From Pycnopodia helianthoides (taxonomy: Eukaryota; Echinodermata; Asteroidea; Forcipulatida; Asteriidae): a stretch of 64,000 nt of DNA. The position numbers and the translations under genes are program-made. The notes under the pieces were generated by a model that was not told the DNA's origin, made no database searches, and saw only the letters and a program-made list of their open reading frames with translations. Position 1 is the first letter of the stretch. Every line of letters starts with the position of its first letter. The stretch is taken from positions 13,358,094 through 13,422,093 of the forward strand of contig CM063255.1 of assembly GCA_032158295.1 (NCBI GenBank), read 5' to 3'. This document shows, one piece after another, positions 11,855-38,564 of this stretch.

Positions 11855-12625
11855 TGCCTAGTTACGTCAAGTACACACGTGTACAAGCCAAAATTCTCTG
11901 CTAACCCCTGAAATATGCTTGACGTAAGCACGGAATTCTCTGCCGTAAGCGTTGATTATTTGCTTTTGGTAAGCAGAGCCATGTATTTGGGCCTGGGTCT
12001 CACAACTTAGCGTATAAAGTGAACTATCCCTCATTTAAACGAATGAGCCCAATTTCATGGCTCTGGTTACTGCCGAAATCCATACTTACAGTCACCCATT
12101 CTCCGCCTATTTTGCAAGCATCAAATTTTTGCGCTATTTGTGTAAGCGAAGAATGCCTAGTTACGTGAAGTACACACGCGCACAAGCCAAAATTCTCTGC
12201 TAACCCCTGAAATACGCTTGATGTAAGAACGGAAGTCTCTGCTTCTGTAAGCTTTGATTCTTTGCTTTTGGTAAGCAGAGCCATGTATTTGGGCCTGGGT
12301 CTCACAACTTAGTGTATAAAGTGAACTACCCCTCATTTAAACAAATGAGCCCAATTACATGACTCTGGTTACTGCTGAAATCCATGCTTACGGTCAACAT
12401 TCTCCGCTTATTTTGCAAGCTTCGAATTTCTGAGCTAGCTATGTAAGCGAAGAATGCCTATATAGTTACGTGAAGTACACACGAGAAAAAGCCGTAATTC
12501 TCTGCTAACCCCTGAAATACGCTCGACTTAAGCACGGAATTCTCTGCTTCCGTAAGCGTCGTTTTTTTGCTTACGGTAGCAGAGTCATGAAATTGGGTCC
12601 AGGTCTCACAAGTTAGTACGCAAAC
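11855..12625. repeat. ~300-bp tandem repeat, 2.5 copies
   Basis: Units start at the landmark TGCCTA at 11,855, 12,154 and 12,455, giving periods of 299 and 301 bp. Each holds TTCTCTGCTAACCCCTGAAA, GTAAGCAGAGCCATG and GGGTCTCACAACTTAG. Copies differ by scattered substitutions and small indels. The downstream stretch to 12,760 repeats the CTCACAATTTAGTAAGTAAAG part in shorter form. Confidence 0.85.
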
Positions 12626-12879
12626 CACCCAAGACTGTATATCATGGAATAGGTTTCACAATTTAGTTCGAAAAGCAATCACACCACACGTCTCACAATT
12701 TAGTAAGTAAAGCAAGCACACCACACGTCTCACAATTTAGTAAGTAAAGATTGGTCTATGCTGATTGTATTAAAATCATAATTGTAAAAAAAAATTTTTT
12801 TAATATCGTTTGTTATTTTTGTTGCGATAAAATATTAAATGCGGTATAAGTAATAAGTTAGTACATAACACGAACTGCC

Positions 12880-13945
12880 ACTCTTATCAAAGAATTATGA
12901 ATTCGAAACGAATTATGAATTCGAAATGAATTATTAATTCAAAACGAATCATTAATCTGTTACTACCGCTTTTTTTGTTGCGATAAATATTAAATGCGTA
13001 TAAGTTAATAAGTTAGTACGTAACACGAACTGCCACTCTTATCAAAGAATTATGAATTCGAACGAATTATGAATTCGAAACGAATTATAATTCGAAACGA
13101 ATTATGAATTCGAAACGAACTATGAATTCGAAACGAATTATTAATTCAAAACGAATCATTAATCTGTTACTACGCCTGCTTTTTTGTTGCGATAAAATAT
13201 TGAATGCGGTATAAGTTAATAAGTTAGTACGTAACACGAACTGCCACTCTTATCAAAGAATTATGAATTCGAAACGAATTATGAATTCGAAACGAATTAT
13301 GAATTCGAAACGAATTATTAATTCAAAACGAATCATTAATCTGTTACTACGCCTGCTTTTTTGTTGCGATAAAATATTGAATGCGGTATAAGTTAATAAG
13401 TTAGTACGTAACACGAACTGCCACTCTTATCAAAGAATTATGAATTCGAAACGAATTATGAATTCGAAACGAATTATGAATTCGAAACGAATTATTAATT
13501 CAAAACGAATCATTAATCTGTTACTACGCCTGCTTTTTTGTTGCGATAAAATATTGAATGCGGTATAAGTTAATAAGTTAGTACGTAACACGAACTGCCA
13601 CTCTTATCAAAGAATTATGAATTCGAAACGAATTATAATTCGAAACGATTATGAATTCGAAACGAATTATTAATTCAAAACGAATCATTAATCTGTTACT
13701 ACGCCTGCTTTTTTTGTTGCGATAAATATTAAATGCGGTATAAGTTAATCATTAATCATTAATCTGTTACTACGCTGTATTTTTGTTGCGATAAATGTTA
13801 AATGCGGTATAAGTTAATAAGTTAGTACGTAACACGAACTGCCACTCTTATTAAAGAATTATGAATTCGAAACGAATTATGAATTCGAAACGAATTATTA
13901 ATTCAAAACGAATCATTAATCTGTTACTACGCCTGCTTTCCGCTG
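12880..13945. repeat. 18-bp minisatellite in 177-bp higher-order units
   Basis: The 18-bp core GAATTATGAATTCGAAAC is iterated two to five times per block. Blocks alternate with a ~110-bp spacer containing TTGTTGCGATAAAATATT and CACGAACTGCCACTCTTATC. The landmark TACGCCTGCT lies at 13,171, 13,348, 13,525 and 13,700, so the higher-order period is 177 bp (once 175). Neighbouring units are almost identical, which suggests recent homogenisation. Confidence 0.92.
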
Positions 13946-15309
13946 ATAACATCTCAGTGCATGCCACAATTGCGCTTTAGTAGCACATAATTTTGGGTGG
14001 ACGATTTAAATTTTGTACTAACATTTTTGTGTCTTTTTAATACTGAATGTTTTTGTTGGGCTAAAATAGTAAATATTGGATATGACTTTATTGTTCATTT
14101 TGGCTCTTCATGCACACCCATGAAAAATTTATTTTTTCTTTTCTACACCTTTCCCTATTCAGCTACAATTCGAACCTCATTGCAACCCCAACAGGTTTGT
14201 TGTTTGCCACATAGTGATTTCGCACAAGAACCTTAAAAACGTGGTTTCAGGCGAATGGGTAGCCTTGTTTCCTTCATGATTCAGCTTCAAGTAATGCCTT
14301 TGCATAAGAAACCTAAAAGATTGTTTTCAGGTGAACGGGACCTCTGACACGCGGGCAAAATCGTCCCAAACACACGGCGTTCTATTTTCAACGTTCACGC
14401 TGTATAACAGCAAGATCTGAGCGGACACGTCGCTCTGCGCTGAGAGCAAGAAAATTCTTCTGATTCTTGTGAATGAACGTAGACTTGTGTCAGTCGGCGC
14501 AGGAATGACTCTTTATAATTATACTCTACATACAAAAATCGCAAAAACACAGATCATATGGGTTTAAGACTTGTTCGAGTTGAAAAAAAAGCAAGCAAGA
14601 GCACCGTTAAACTCGTATAGCGCCCTCAATCGTTTAAAATGTTCAAAGCTTCAGTCCGTTTTTATTTATAAACTCACAGATTATAGGCAAAGTACCCATG
14701 GCGTTAAGTTTGCCTGAGAATTTGGTTTTTTTTCTACTGACAATGTTTTAATAAGTTTTGAAGCTTTTAAACTGAAAGTCAATAAAATCTCATTTGTTTT
14801 AAGAAACGTTTGTGTAATCTAGGACGTTAAATTTGAGCTTAATTGAAAAATGATGTTTCTAGAAGTCGGATTTGTTTTCACTTTATCCTGTGTGTTTGTA
14901 CACAGATACAAAACGCGCAATAAATTACGTCATTGTGACGTCGTCCGTAATTTTATGCCGCGATGCACATCTACAGTATTCCAGAAGTCTAAAATCGAAA
15001 AAAGTTTGACGATGGACGTATACTTTTTGAGATATGGCGGTCTAAAGATTGGCTAATTAAATATTCATGCCATTATAACTAAGTAAATTAATTAATTAAT
15101 CTAAGCTAATTACACTTTTCTATAACTTCAAAACCTAAGCTTTAATATGATATAGATTTGACTCTTTTATACTAAGCCAAGTATGACTTTTGGCTTTAAC
15201 AAAATGCCCTGGTTAAACCTATGGGCTTTTGAGATACAAAGAGTAATAATAATAATAATAATAATAAAATAATAATAATAAAAACAAATAAAATTTTAAC
15301 AAAAACAAT
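13946..15309. other. Non-coding; imperfect ~100-bp duplication and (AAT)n
   Basis: Around 14,218-14,340 a phrase with CACAAGAACCTTAAAAA and TTTCAGGCGAATGGG is repeated in diverged form. A (TAA)n microsatellite lies near 15,244-15,285. The stretch 14,340-14,480 is CpG-richer but no exon is recognisable. Confidence 0.5.
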
Positions 15310-15339
15310 AGCTGTTCCGACCTCTACGTCGGAACAGCT
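15310..15339. repeat. Perfect 12-bp-stem hairpin
   Basis: AGCTGTTCCGAC and GTCGGAACAGCT flank a six-base loop. Hairpins with the same AT-rich leader and a related terminus occur at ~37,787-37,812, so this is probably the end of a dispersed element rather than a host terminator. Confidence 0.6.
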
Positions 15340-15440
15340 AATAACAAAGAAACATAAGCAAAGCAAATCTGTTAACTCTACCTAATGATTTAAATTAAAA
15401 TGTCAAGAGCTATAATAGTCAGGTGTATGGTTACTTGTCT

Positions 15441-30029
<14,589 letters not shown>

Positions 30030-31376
30030 CTGTCAACAAATTAGAAAATCTAAACATCTATTGCCATACTCACAGTGTAAAAACAAAGTTGCTGCATACA
30101 ATTTAGAAAATTTAATCTGAGAGCTCACTGATTATACAATTTCATACCAGTACAATTCCTTTAGACATGTTAGAGACTGCGGGCATTTACATCTGAAAAA
30201 CTGTGGCAGACTAGAAAATAGCATTTGGAGACCCACAAACTACCATTTCTTATTTTGATTGCATCAATCATAATGAGCATACAGTACGTATTACATAGGC
30301 CTACTGCATGTGTGCACAAAATCCTTGACAAAACTGAGCTACATTGTTACAACCTGTATGCACAGTCCTTAGACTTGACATACAAATGTACATGTACCAC
30401 ATAGTCATGCTAGTTTGACAAATAGCTGTCTAAACCGGGAATACCATGGAGAATGACAAACCTCGTAATAAGGCCAGCCTTGGAACAGGTATAAATGAAA
30501 TCAATTTTGTGAATTTAATTTAAGGCATCATACATAATGTACAGGATTGGCAATGATTTTTATTCCCAATTTTTCATAAACTTGGTACATTTACCTGTAC
30601 TTTTTATTGATACAATGATTCTAAGATCAATCTGAAATACTTCTTCATGGATGTAGATGTATGTGTGAGAAAACGTCCACTATAAAATTTGGATTTGCCA
30701 AGTTTAAATGCATTATGGATCTAGGCAGAAAATACCAAACAAATGACAACGTATTTAACTGAAATTTTTACATGATGAATATATTTGGAAACTTGCGGAT
30801 GAAAATGATTTCAAATGAAAAAGTAGTTTAAAACTAATTTCTTAATTTAAATAATATATTTAATATAATAATGTATACAATGCATTACTGAGCAGAAACA
30901 TCAAATTAGTGTACATGTACACAAAGCTGGAACTGAAGCCCAAGCCGAGGTTTGGAAAAGGCCCATGACAGATGCATTGAGCAAGCTTCTCTTTTAGGAT
31001 TGACTCCAGAAAACAATCTTAAAATGCATCATGTACATTGTGATTGTAAACGTAGACCTACCAAGGTTTGCATAACTTGTTTTGAAAGTCAACAATGTCA
31101 AGTCAACTCTGTACAAGGTTAAGTTGGTCTGAAGTCAACTCACTGACTGAATGGGGAAATGTCCTTTAAAAATGATTTAGGTTAAATTTAGTTGGTTCTC
31201 TCTAATTGTAACACCCCCCCCCCCACAATATTTTGCTTCAGTCAGCTTCTAGAAGTAGAAGTCACGATATGCACCGGAGGAGTACTTGGGTGTATTGGAC
31301 TCATGTACATGACTTACTATACTTTACTCCTAGTCGGATTCTTTCCGCTATCGTCTCCACGATATATAGCGGAACG
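30030..31376. other. Region upstream of the first found P450 exon
   Basis: I searched the minus strand for a short hydrophobic exon ending two bases into a codon and found none. Simple AT-rich sequence dominates. Confidence 0.4.
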
Positions 31377-31441
31377 AACCTCTGAGTCACACATAGTTCT
31401 AGAACTTTAACTTAAAGTTCTAGAACTATCCCTCAGAGGTT
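31377..31441. repeat. Palindrome
   Basis: AACCTCTGAG ... ATAGTTCTAGAACTTTAA is mirrored directly by TTAAAGTTCTAGAACTAT ... CTCAGAGGTT, with almost no loop. A 30-bp-arm palindrome, possibly the joint of two element ends. Confidence 0.75.
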
Positions 31442-31784
31442 GGGAGTAGGCTACTTAGTACTTTGACCCATGGAGGAAGGAAGCTTGACCCTAGCCCACC
31501 TTGTTGGGCTGTTATGGCTCTTATAAATGGTGAGTGTTATAAGGATAACCGGTCACTTCGGCACCTTGCAAACTCGGCACCCACATGCACAAATACAAAC
31601 TCGGCACCCTGTCAAAAACGGCCGATTCGCGCTGCGTGGTATACATTAAACATGGAGGTAATTTAAAACATAAACAAATAGGTACGAAGATAAATTTGTA
31701 GTTAAATTTAAAAATGAATAACTAACTAACTAAATAAATAATTAATTAAATAAATATGTTTAAAGGAACATTATAGAATTGGTA

Positions 31785-32993
31785 TGGTGTTCCATATCTG
31801 CCGTCGTCCGTCGCCCGTCGCCTCTTGCTCTATATTGTATCCCATTTCTGCCATTTGTCAGTTCCATATATGCCATTTTTCGTTGTCCGTCGCCCGTCGC
31901 CCGAAGTTAAGACCTCATAGTATAGGCATAGCAAGGAAGAAGCTCACGGCCTGATCCACTATAAAATAGGGGAACTACAATTACAGAGGGGAAAGATACT
32001 TACACATTAAAAAAAAAAAAAGGAAAACATGTGAGACTAATTTAAACAGATGTGGAGTCTATGACAAGCCCCCATTGTTAGAATTACGGCGCGACAGAAT
32101 AGAGGGAGGTATGGTGGCCCTGAAGGGGGATCGAACATAAATATCTACGTTAATATTTACGTAAATATTCACGATTTTTACCCAAAATCGCAAACCCAGG
32201 CATCCGTGAATATTTGCTGGCACAGTATTGGGCCCGAAATAGCAAGCCGCGTATTCGCAGAATGGCCAGCCGCTTATTCAGAATATTAGAACACAAGCAA
32301 TACAGGGAGGTGACAAATGGCTAATTTGGCTCGTTTCTGTCGGCTTCTTTGTATTATTTAGCGGGTTTATTTTTCTTTGTTTAATGTTTTCCAATTACTT
32401 TTAGCTATCACATGAAAATCTGTAAGTTATGGCTAATTTTTTAATATTCCTTCGGATAAAATAACGGATTCGCCAACAGAAATGAGCCAATTGAGCTATT
32501 TTGTCACCTCCCTGTACTGCATGTGTTCTAATATTCTGAATTTCGGGCCCAATGCTGTGCTAGCAAAATGTTCACGGATGGCTGGGTTTGCGATTTGGGT
32601 AAAAAATCGTGAATATTTACGTAAATATTAACGTTAATATGTTAGATGTCCCTTCAGGCTATATCTTCTTTTATACAACACGGTTTTATTTACAAATACT
32701 TAATATTTACAATCAATATTGATTCTTAGTTAGGTGAATTATAATAAACTAGAATGCCGGCTTGAATGTTGATAAATTTGTGTACACTGGTTACTTTTGA
32801 CTTGGCTTAACTTGACTTATTGGTTATTGATTATTGACAATTTATAGCAACACTACTTTAGAAAATAGAATTAGATGGTCTCTGATAACTGGTCTCTGAG
32901 TAGCTGAGTATTCCAGTGATATAGTTGTTGTACGGGCGACGGGCGACGGACGATGGGCGACGGACGACGGGCGACGGCAGATATGGAATTCCA
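31785..32993. mobile_element. Element with CCGTCG-rich inverted ends and 11-bp target duplication
   Basis: The 1,209-bp insert is flanked by TAGAATTGGTA on both sides (31,774-31,784 and 32,994-33,004). Its ends share TTCCATATCTGCCGTCG in inverted orientation. Inward of this both ends repeat CCGTCG/CCCGTCGTCCGTCG hexamers. A 9-11-bp duplication fits Mutator-like elements, but there is no transposase to confirm it. Confidence 0.75.
32119..32658. mobile_element. Innermost foldback element of the nest
   Basis: Ends CCTGAAGGG and CCCTTCAGG are inverted. Arms of about 200 bp then match: ACGTTAATATTTACGTAAAT on the left recurs inverted near 32,630, and CAGGGAGGTGACAAA near 32,310 pairs with TTTGTCACCTCCCTG-like sequence near 32,500. 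It lies wholly inside the CCGTCG element. Confidence 0.7.
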
Positions 32994-33339
32994 TAGAATT
33001 GGTAAGAAAAAACTTGTAAAATAAACTTTTTGATCACAGATAAATTACATAAAACTTACACGGTCTAATGATGATGGTAGTAGAAAACATCCCTAGAAAT
33101 ATTTCTGTCTGAAATGCCATTTTGATGAGAAATGAATAAAATAATTCACTTGTTGAATCTATATGATTTCATGCAAATGTGTAATCGGTTTTTCACTATT
33201 TTCTCGTGACCCAGATGGCCGATCGATCTCAAACTTCTACAGGTTTGTCAGTTTATGTACATGGTGGATTACATAAAGTGCTTACACTGCCACTGCCAGC
33301 AACTGTTTTGTTACCAAAACCAATTCTGTAATGTTCCTT

Positions 33340-33640
33340 TAAAGACTGCATTAACTATGAATCAATATTAAAAAATAAGTTTATTTTACAAATAAATAAA
33401 TTCTCTGTTAATTTAAAAGTAGACATAAAAAATAAAAAGCAACGTCGCTCTCGTAATGGGGGTAAAAATCGAAAATAGAAATAAATAAATAAATAATGTA
33501 AATAAATAAATAACTTAGAAAATAATGTAATTTATGAATAAATAAATTTGTATATAATTTAAAAGTTTACTAAATAGCAAATTAATTTAAGAAAAATAAA
33601 TAAATAAATAAATAAAATTGTTTTTAAAAATAAAAAAAAT
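33340..33640. repeat. AAAT/AATA simple repeat
   Basis: Runs of AAATAAATAAAT occupy much of 33,478-33,635. No gene. Confidence 0.7.
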
Positions 33641-33699
33641 TGAACCGCGACCCCAAGCAACTGGAAGGTGAGACCACGCATGCGAGTTGCTCAGCCACA

Positions 33700-33948
33700 A
33701 GGGCCTTTTCCAACTTGTACGCAGTTTCTAAAGTTTTTCTTTATATCTCGATTTTCGCTACCCTAAAAGGTAGCAAAAGTCCAAACCAATCAGAAGCGAC
33801 GGGGTCAGCACACATTAACAAATTATGCAAATTTGCATTGGTTAATCGTTCAGCCCTTAACCTATTTGCATACAAGTTATGAATAATGCAAATTTCATAC
33901 TTTATGAATAATTCATAAAAAATAAAAAAATCAAGTTGGAAAAGGCCT
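33700..33948. mobile_element. MITE with GGCCTTTTCCAACTTG ends
   Basis: GGGCCTTTTCCAACTTG at the left and CAAGTTGGAAAAGGCC at the right are inverted. Length about 249 bp. The sequences outside these ends are themselves an inverted pair (AGACCACGCATGCGAG and CGCGCGTGGTCT), so it may sit inside another small element. Confidence 0.65.
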
Positions 33949-34073
33949 TCGCCACTCGACTCGCGCGCGTGGTCTTTCCGTTCAGTCGCTCACTGCTCTA
34001 CGAAGCTGTCCCAGCCACGAAGGCCTTGACAAAAGGCTAGCGAACAGGTAGTGATTGCTTGGTGCCGAGTCTA

Positions 34074-34232
34074 GGGCCCTTTTCTAATCCACGGCTTCGG
34101 CTTCAGGCCCAGTTTTCTTGTCTGAAACCCTGCCACCGCAAAGCATGCGTACGTTAGAATAATTGAGGGAGCCTATACATATAACTAGCCTGAGCAGATT
34201 TTGGAGCCGAAGCCGTGAATTCGAAAAGGGCC
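34074..34232. mobile_element. MITE with GGGCCCTTTT ends
   Basis: GGGCCCTTTTCTAATCCACG and GTGAATTCGAAAAGGGCC are imperfect inverted ends, with GGCTTCGGCT just inside on both. About 159 bp, lying within the right end of the CGGCACC element. Confidence 0.6.
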
Positions 34233-34379
34233 AAAAAATAGGCTGGTGCTGAGTTCGTATGGTGCCGACATTCTTGGTGCCGAGTGGGTGCCGAGTTTGC
34301 AAGATGCCGAGTTTGTGGGTGCCGAGTTCGCGAGGTGCCGAATGGCGAAGTGTCCGGTATTCCCCTGACCGATGTTAAA

Positions 34380-36510
34380 GGGACAAACCAGTTTCGTTGG
34401 GCTATTTGAGCTACAAAATAGACTAAAACATTATTCCAAAGGTCTTCCTGGAATGGAAAAGAATGGTTCATAAAAGAAACCATCAAAATTGGCCGTTTTC
34501 GAGCATTTTTCAAAAAACGAAGGTCACGTGAGTTTTCAAAACCAAAATGTGGTTCCGAAAAGTCACGTGATCTGCAGAGTTAGTTTTACTTCCAAGCCGT
34601 ATAAAAGTTAACCAAATTTAAGTATTTTTTTAAAACAGGTGTACATGAGTATTTGACAAAAAAAGACCATGTATTCAGTTTATGGATACAAGTTGTAAAC
34701 TAGAGCGCAAGTGTTTGTCCAAACAAACACGAGGTGTTCGGCTATCAATGGGGTCAGTGTTGTAGTCAACGCGAGAGCTATTGCATTGAGTGGAATTTGG
34801 TGCCATTACTGTTTTGTGGCGTGCCTAACAACCTACACACTTTAGCAAAAATCTAAAAAAGCACATGATTAAAAGCCTGACGTTTGATTGTTAGCGAGGT
34901 TTGCATGGACGACTGTTTTAAAGACTGACAAAGCTATTGCCAAAATCAGGTTACGAGACTCTTGAACAGAGACTAGAGTTTTGTATTGTTAGAACTTCCT
35001 GTTTGGACTGGAAGGAAAGGTCAAAGTGGGGTCATGCTTCAGGAATAAAATGTCAAACGTGTAATAAGCTAGCAAGCAACCCAACTATATCAAGTATGCC
35101 ATTCACTATTAAAAGCTAATTTATTGCTTCATGAAAACTTATTCTTTATTGATTCATTATAAATCACAAGTTCACACAAGCTATGTTGTTCAAGTTGACA
35201 TTATTAAGCTAAAATATAATTATTAGAAATGTTCAAAGGCATTGAGTATCGATGGATGAAAAATGATTGTTCATAATACACTTGATGATGATAACCTTCA
35301 AATAAGTCAAGCATTGTGTAAGGTTTCAGTTGCAATTTATAAATGGCTTGCTTGATTTTTAGATATTGTTACTTGAGAACAAATTGACTTGAGAAAAAAT
35401 TAAACCGTAGAAGACACTTGTTTGGAATGCAAGACAAAGGCACATCATGAAGATGCAAGTCTAAGCCTCTTGTGAAGTTTTTTAGACTGAAGTTAGACTT
35501 AAAAAACTGAGTCAAATACTATTTCTACCTCCATGGTGCATCACACAGTGACTTGGCAGGGAAATAAGGAATGGAACATAACAGCAAGTGTCACAATTTT
35601 CACTGTAGACCGTTCCGGTACTGGATGAGCTACATTCTGATGAAGAAAAAACAATGAACAGAGTATGACTTCATGAATAATCTTCAGACATTTTTTCATA
35701 AGCTACCAAGTCTCAAAAAAAAAAATTCATATAACACAATACAAATCATAGCACAATATTTTAAATGCATGAACAAATTTACAATAACTTATGTTTAGAA
35801 TGTTTCAAAAATATGTAAACTTCTTTGAATAGAAAGTCTCACAGCATTAGTTACGCAAAGTCATGTTATCCATACCAACAAAAAATGCAATGAATTACAA
35901 GGAAAATGGGCTCAACCAGAAGTATTATTTCAATTCCTTTGGACATGTTTTACCTTGCATAATTTGTGTCATTTTGAACCTTCAATAAACTACTGTAAAA
36001 TTTACCTCTCAAGAAAAGACCATCCATAATCATTGTTTTGGCCAGGTGTAACCATAGTTGACAACTGACAGGAGCAGTGAAGACTAAAGATGGCTCATGT
36101 TGACAGCTGCAACTCCTTTCTGTGTACCAGTCCTGACCCAGTCATCAGCCTCTCATCCCGCCATCAGACTCTGTTCCATATGTTCCTTGATCACTGTATT
36201 AACTGGTAAAATAAACAAAATTCAAGACTTAAAACATTTCAAGATTATAATTTAATAAGTGGAAGGTGCCCATACTGCTTTGGAATTGAACAACTAATAA
36301 ATCTTACCCTTTGGGGAAACTTCATTCTATAGTTGATGGAACATATTCATCAAATCTTACCATTTTCTGACACTATTGACAGAGCCAACAATCATACCAA
36401 TCCCCCATTGCCCAATTCTTCCTCCTCCATGATCATTAAACGACCCTTAGTTTTACGTCACTACTTGACACATTCATTTTGAAAAGAGATTATGTTGAAA
36501 CGAAGCTTAC
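34380..36510. other. Non-coding upstream region
   Basis: No exon can be supported. Two short open stretches on the minus strand precede good donors (36,006-36,055 and 36,511-36,570); neither encodes a membrane helix. They are discussed under rejected items. Confidence 0.4.
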
Positions 36511-37850
36511 CGTTGTATCCACCGTGTCGCGCCGATAAATACTGCCGTGAGTGCCGGTGTGAAACGCCATTGACAAGCCGATGTCACGTCCGTTTTTTTC
36601 GGTGTATGATCAAAACATAACCAATGTTAATCCTTTTCTGCTTGCATTTTCTCGCATAATAAAAGTGATACGAATCACTGAAGCAGGTGGACATCTCAGT
36701 GAAACTAGGTCTTCAATTCCATAATCACCATCAAGCCACCAGAAGGGCGAAAAGGGAAACGATTTGACGCCAAACGTAGCACAGGTTGAGAGAAACTCAG
36801 TTCCGCAGCGCTGCGCCACCATTGTTAAAAGTACGATGAACTGTGACATGTCCAAACATGCACAGAAATCACACATAGCCTTCAGTGTACTGGATTTAAC
36901 ACATGTTCAGCGTTTGTGTACCTGTGTTCTTTCACTATTGTACGTCGTCAATGCGGGTCAACTTAAACGTGCGCATTTTTCGACCTGATGTAAAGGTCAA
37001 AATATTGTCACCTGAGTGCAAAAGTTTGAGCAGGCATAACGTTCTATACCTTGATACAAAAAATAAACTAAAATAATTGGTAGTTTTTGAGATATGAATT
37101 TTTGAAAGTTTCAACTTCCGATTTGAACCGGAAGTTAAGGTCAAATGGGGTCAAGTTTTGTGTAGGGTTTGTTAACTTTTTAACGACCTGTCCGTTGATG
37201 TGTCGATTGTAAAAATCCAACATGTGGTTCACGAGTTATGATTTTGTACAAATATTAAACTTAAATTTATTGTAATTTAAAACCTGATGACGTCATCATG
37301 ACATCATCAAGTTTTTGTTGTCTTGATATTGAGGTTCAAATGTCTGATGAGTTTCAATGTTCAATTCAATTTCAATCTTGAGTTATGCCGTAAATAAGCC
37401 CGAAAGTGATGTTTTTCAAGAAAAAACCCCAAGGCAAACTTCGACCCTGCATGGGTAACGACCCGGAAGTAAAGGTCATTTGATTTTGGTGTTAACTTTT
37501 TAAAGATTTCCTATGTCTAGATCTATCATATGCCCAAATATGAATACTGTGGCTATAATATTCAGAGACATACAGGCATTGGCATGACGTCACTTTTTAA
37601 CCTTTAATGGCTTGTAATTTGACACCTGATGACGTAATGATTACTCAGCTTCTGCTAGTTATGTTCTAATTTCACATGAAGTTTCAAGTTGATCAAAGGT
37701 TTGCAAGTATGCATTTGCTTGCGGACAAAGCCCACTGAGAAGAACAAGTAAAACTAAAAATTAAAAAAAACAAACAAAAACAATGAGTTGTTCGTGCTGT
37801 TGCACGAACACCTCAATAATGATGAAAAATTGAACATAAGATTCATATTC
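36511..37850. other. CpG-richer segment, then diverged repeat
   Basis: From 36,511 to about 36,610 the sequence is CpG-rich, unlike its surroundings. From 36,980 to 37,850 phrases such as GTTAACTTTTTAA and CCGGAAGT.AAGGTCA recur twice in diverged form. The segment ends with the hairpin GTTCGTGC/GCACGAAC at 37,787-37,812. Probably an old DNA transposon end. Confidence 0.4.
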
Positions 37851-38551
37851 AGAAAGTCCGTGCTACAGCTACAGAAGCATGTTTTACGGCGCATCAGTGT
37901 GGGGAGCTAGCGGGTAAACCTTGGGGACATGTCCCGTACAGCCGGTGCCGCGTCTCGTGGGGCCAGAGAGACAAACCACGGGCATGAACTAGCGGAGCCT
38001 GTGGAGGGGTAGGGATCCAGACCATTAACTACGTTTTGTTGAACGAGGGTTTTAGTCTGTAGCCCTAGCTATTATCCCCTAACTATTGACACGTTAAGTG
38101 AGGCCTGCGCTACACAGGCGGCGGGAGGACGACGAATAGCTGCACGATGTCCACATAATACAAGTTGATGTGCATCGGACTGTGTTTATGTCGGTTTTTT
38201 AATTACATGAGAATTTGTGCTGGATGGATATGAAGACTGGCCTCATGCCACGCCATTAACAGAGCACCGGTCTACTTACAACAATGTCACGTAAACTTGA
38301 CAGCTGCAACGGCTGGAAAAGCGTATATACGTGCTGACCTTTGACCGCGTTTTGTTTTTTTCACATTTTTCACTAATTACTTGACATTTTGATGATTTTT
38401 TTGTTTACAACAACCATCTAAAAATTATTGTCTGTGATTCCACATCACTAAAATTAGGTAAATAATAGGCCCTAAGCCTGTGTGTACCTTTGAGAACCAT
38501 AACCAACCTCGTCCCCATGGTTTACTTTATTTCCAACCATGTTTGAGAGAG
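37851..38551. other. Unexplained GC-rich stretch, no gene
   Basis: About 37,890-38,140 is clearly richer in G and C than the rest. There are no long open frames and no recognisable RNA. Nothing further can be said from sequence alone. Confidence 0.35.
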
Positions 38552-38564
38552 CGGTCAACCTAGT

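Larger units (their letters stand above)
31764..33338. mobile_element. TTAA-flanked MITE, copy 3, interrupted
   Basis: Outer parts 31,764-31,784 and 32,994-33,338 form one ordinary MITE of about 365 bp with TTAA on both sides. A 1.2-kb element sits in its left end, inside the sequence ATTATAGAATTGGT. Confidence 0.85.
31543..34365. mobile_element. Outer element of a transposon nest (CGGCACC termini)
   Basis: The left end GATAACCGGTCACTTCGGCA is mirrored at the right by GCGAAGTGTCCGGTATTCCCC-type sequence. Both ends then carry several inverted copies of AACTCGGCACCC. Everything between, about 2.8 kb, includes at least five other elements listed separately. A target duplication is not clear. 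Transposase is absent. Confidence 0.6.

Noticed and set aside
36006..36055. Another possible P450 start exon: ATG, 16 codons plus two bases, donor GTAAAT
   Set aside because: The phase fits the exon at 29,927-30,029, but the peptide (MVTPGQNNDYGWSFLER) lacks a hydrophobic anchor and one exon in three would fit by chance.
36511..36570. Possible first exon of the P450: ATG, 20 codons, donor GTAAGC in a CpG-rich spot
   Set aside because: It encodes MAFHTGTHGS..., with no membrane helix, and ends in phase 0, whereas the next P450 exon needs two bases of a codon supplied. It could belong to another transcript, but nothing supports it.
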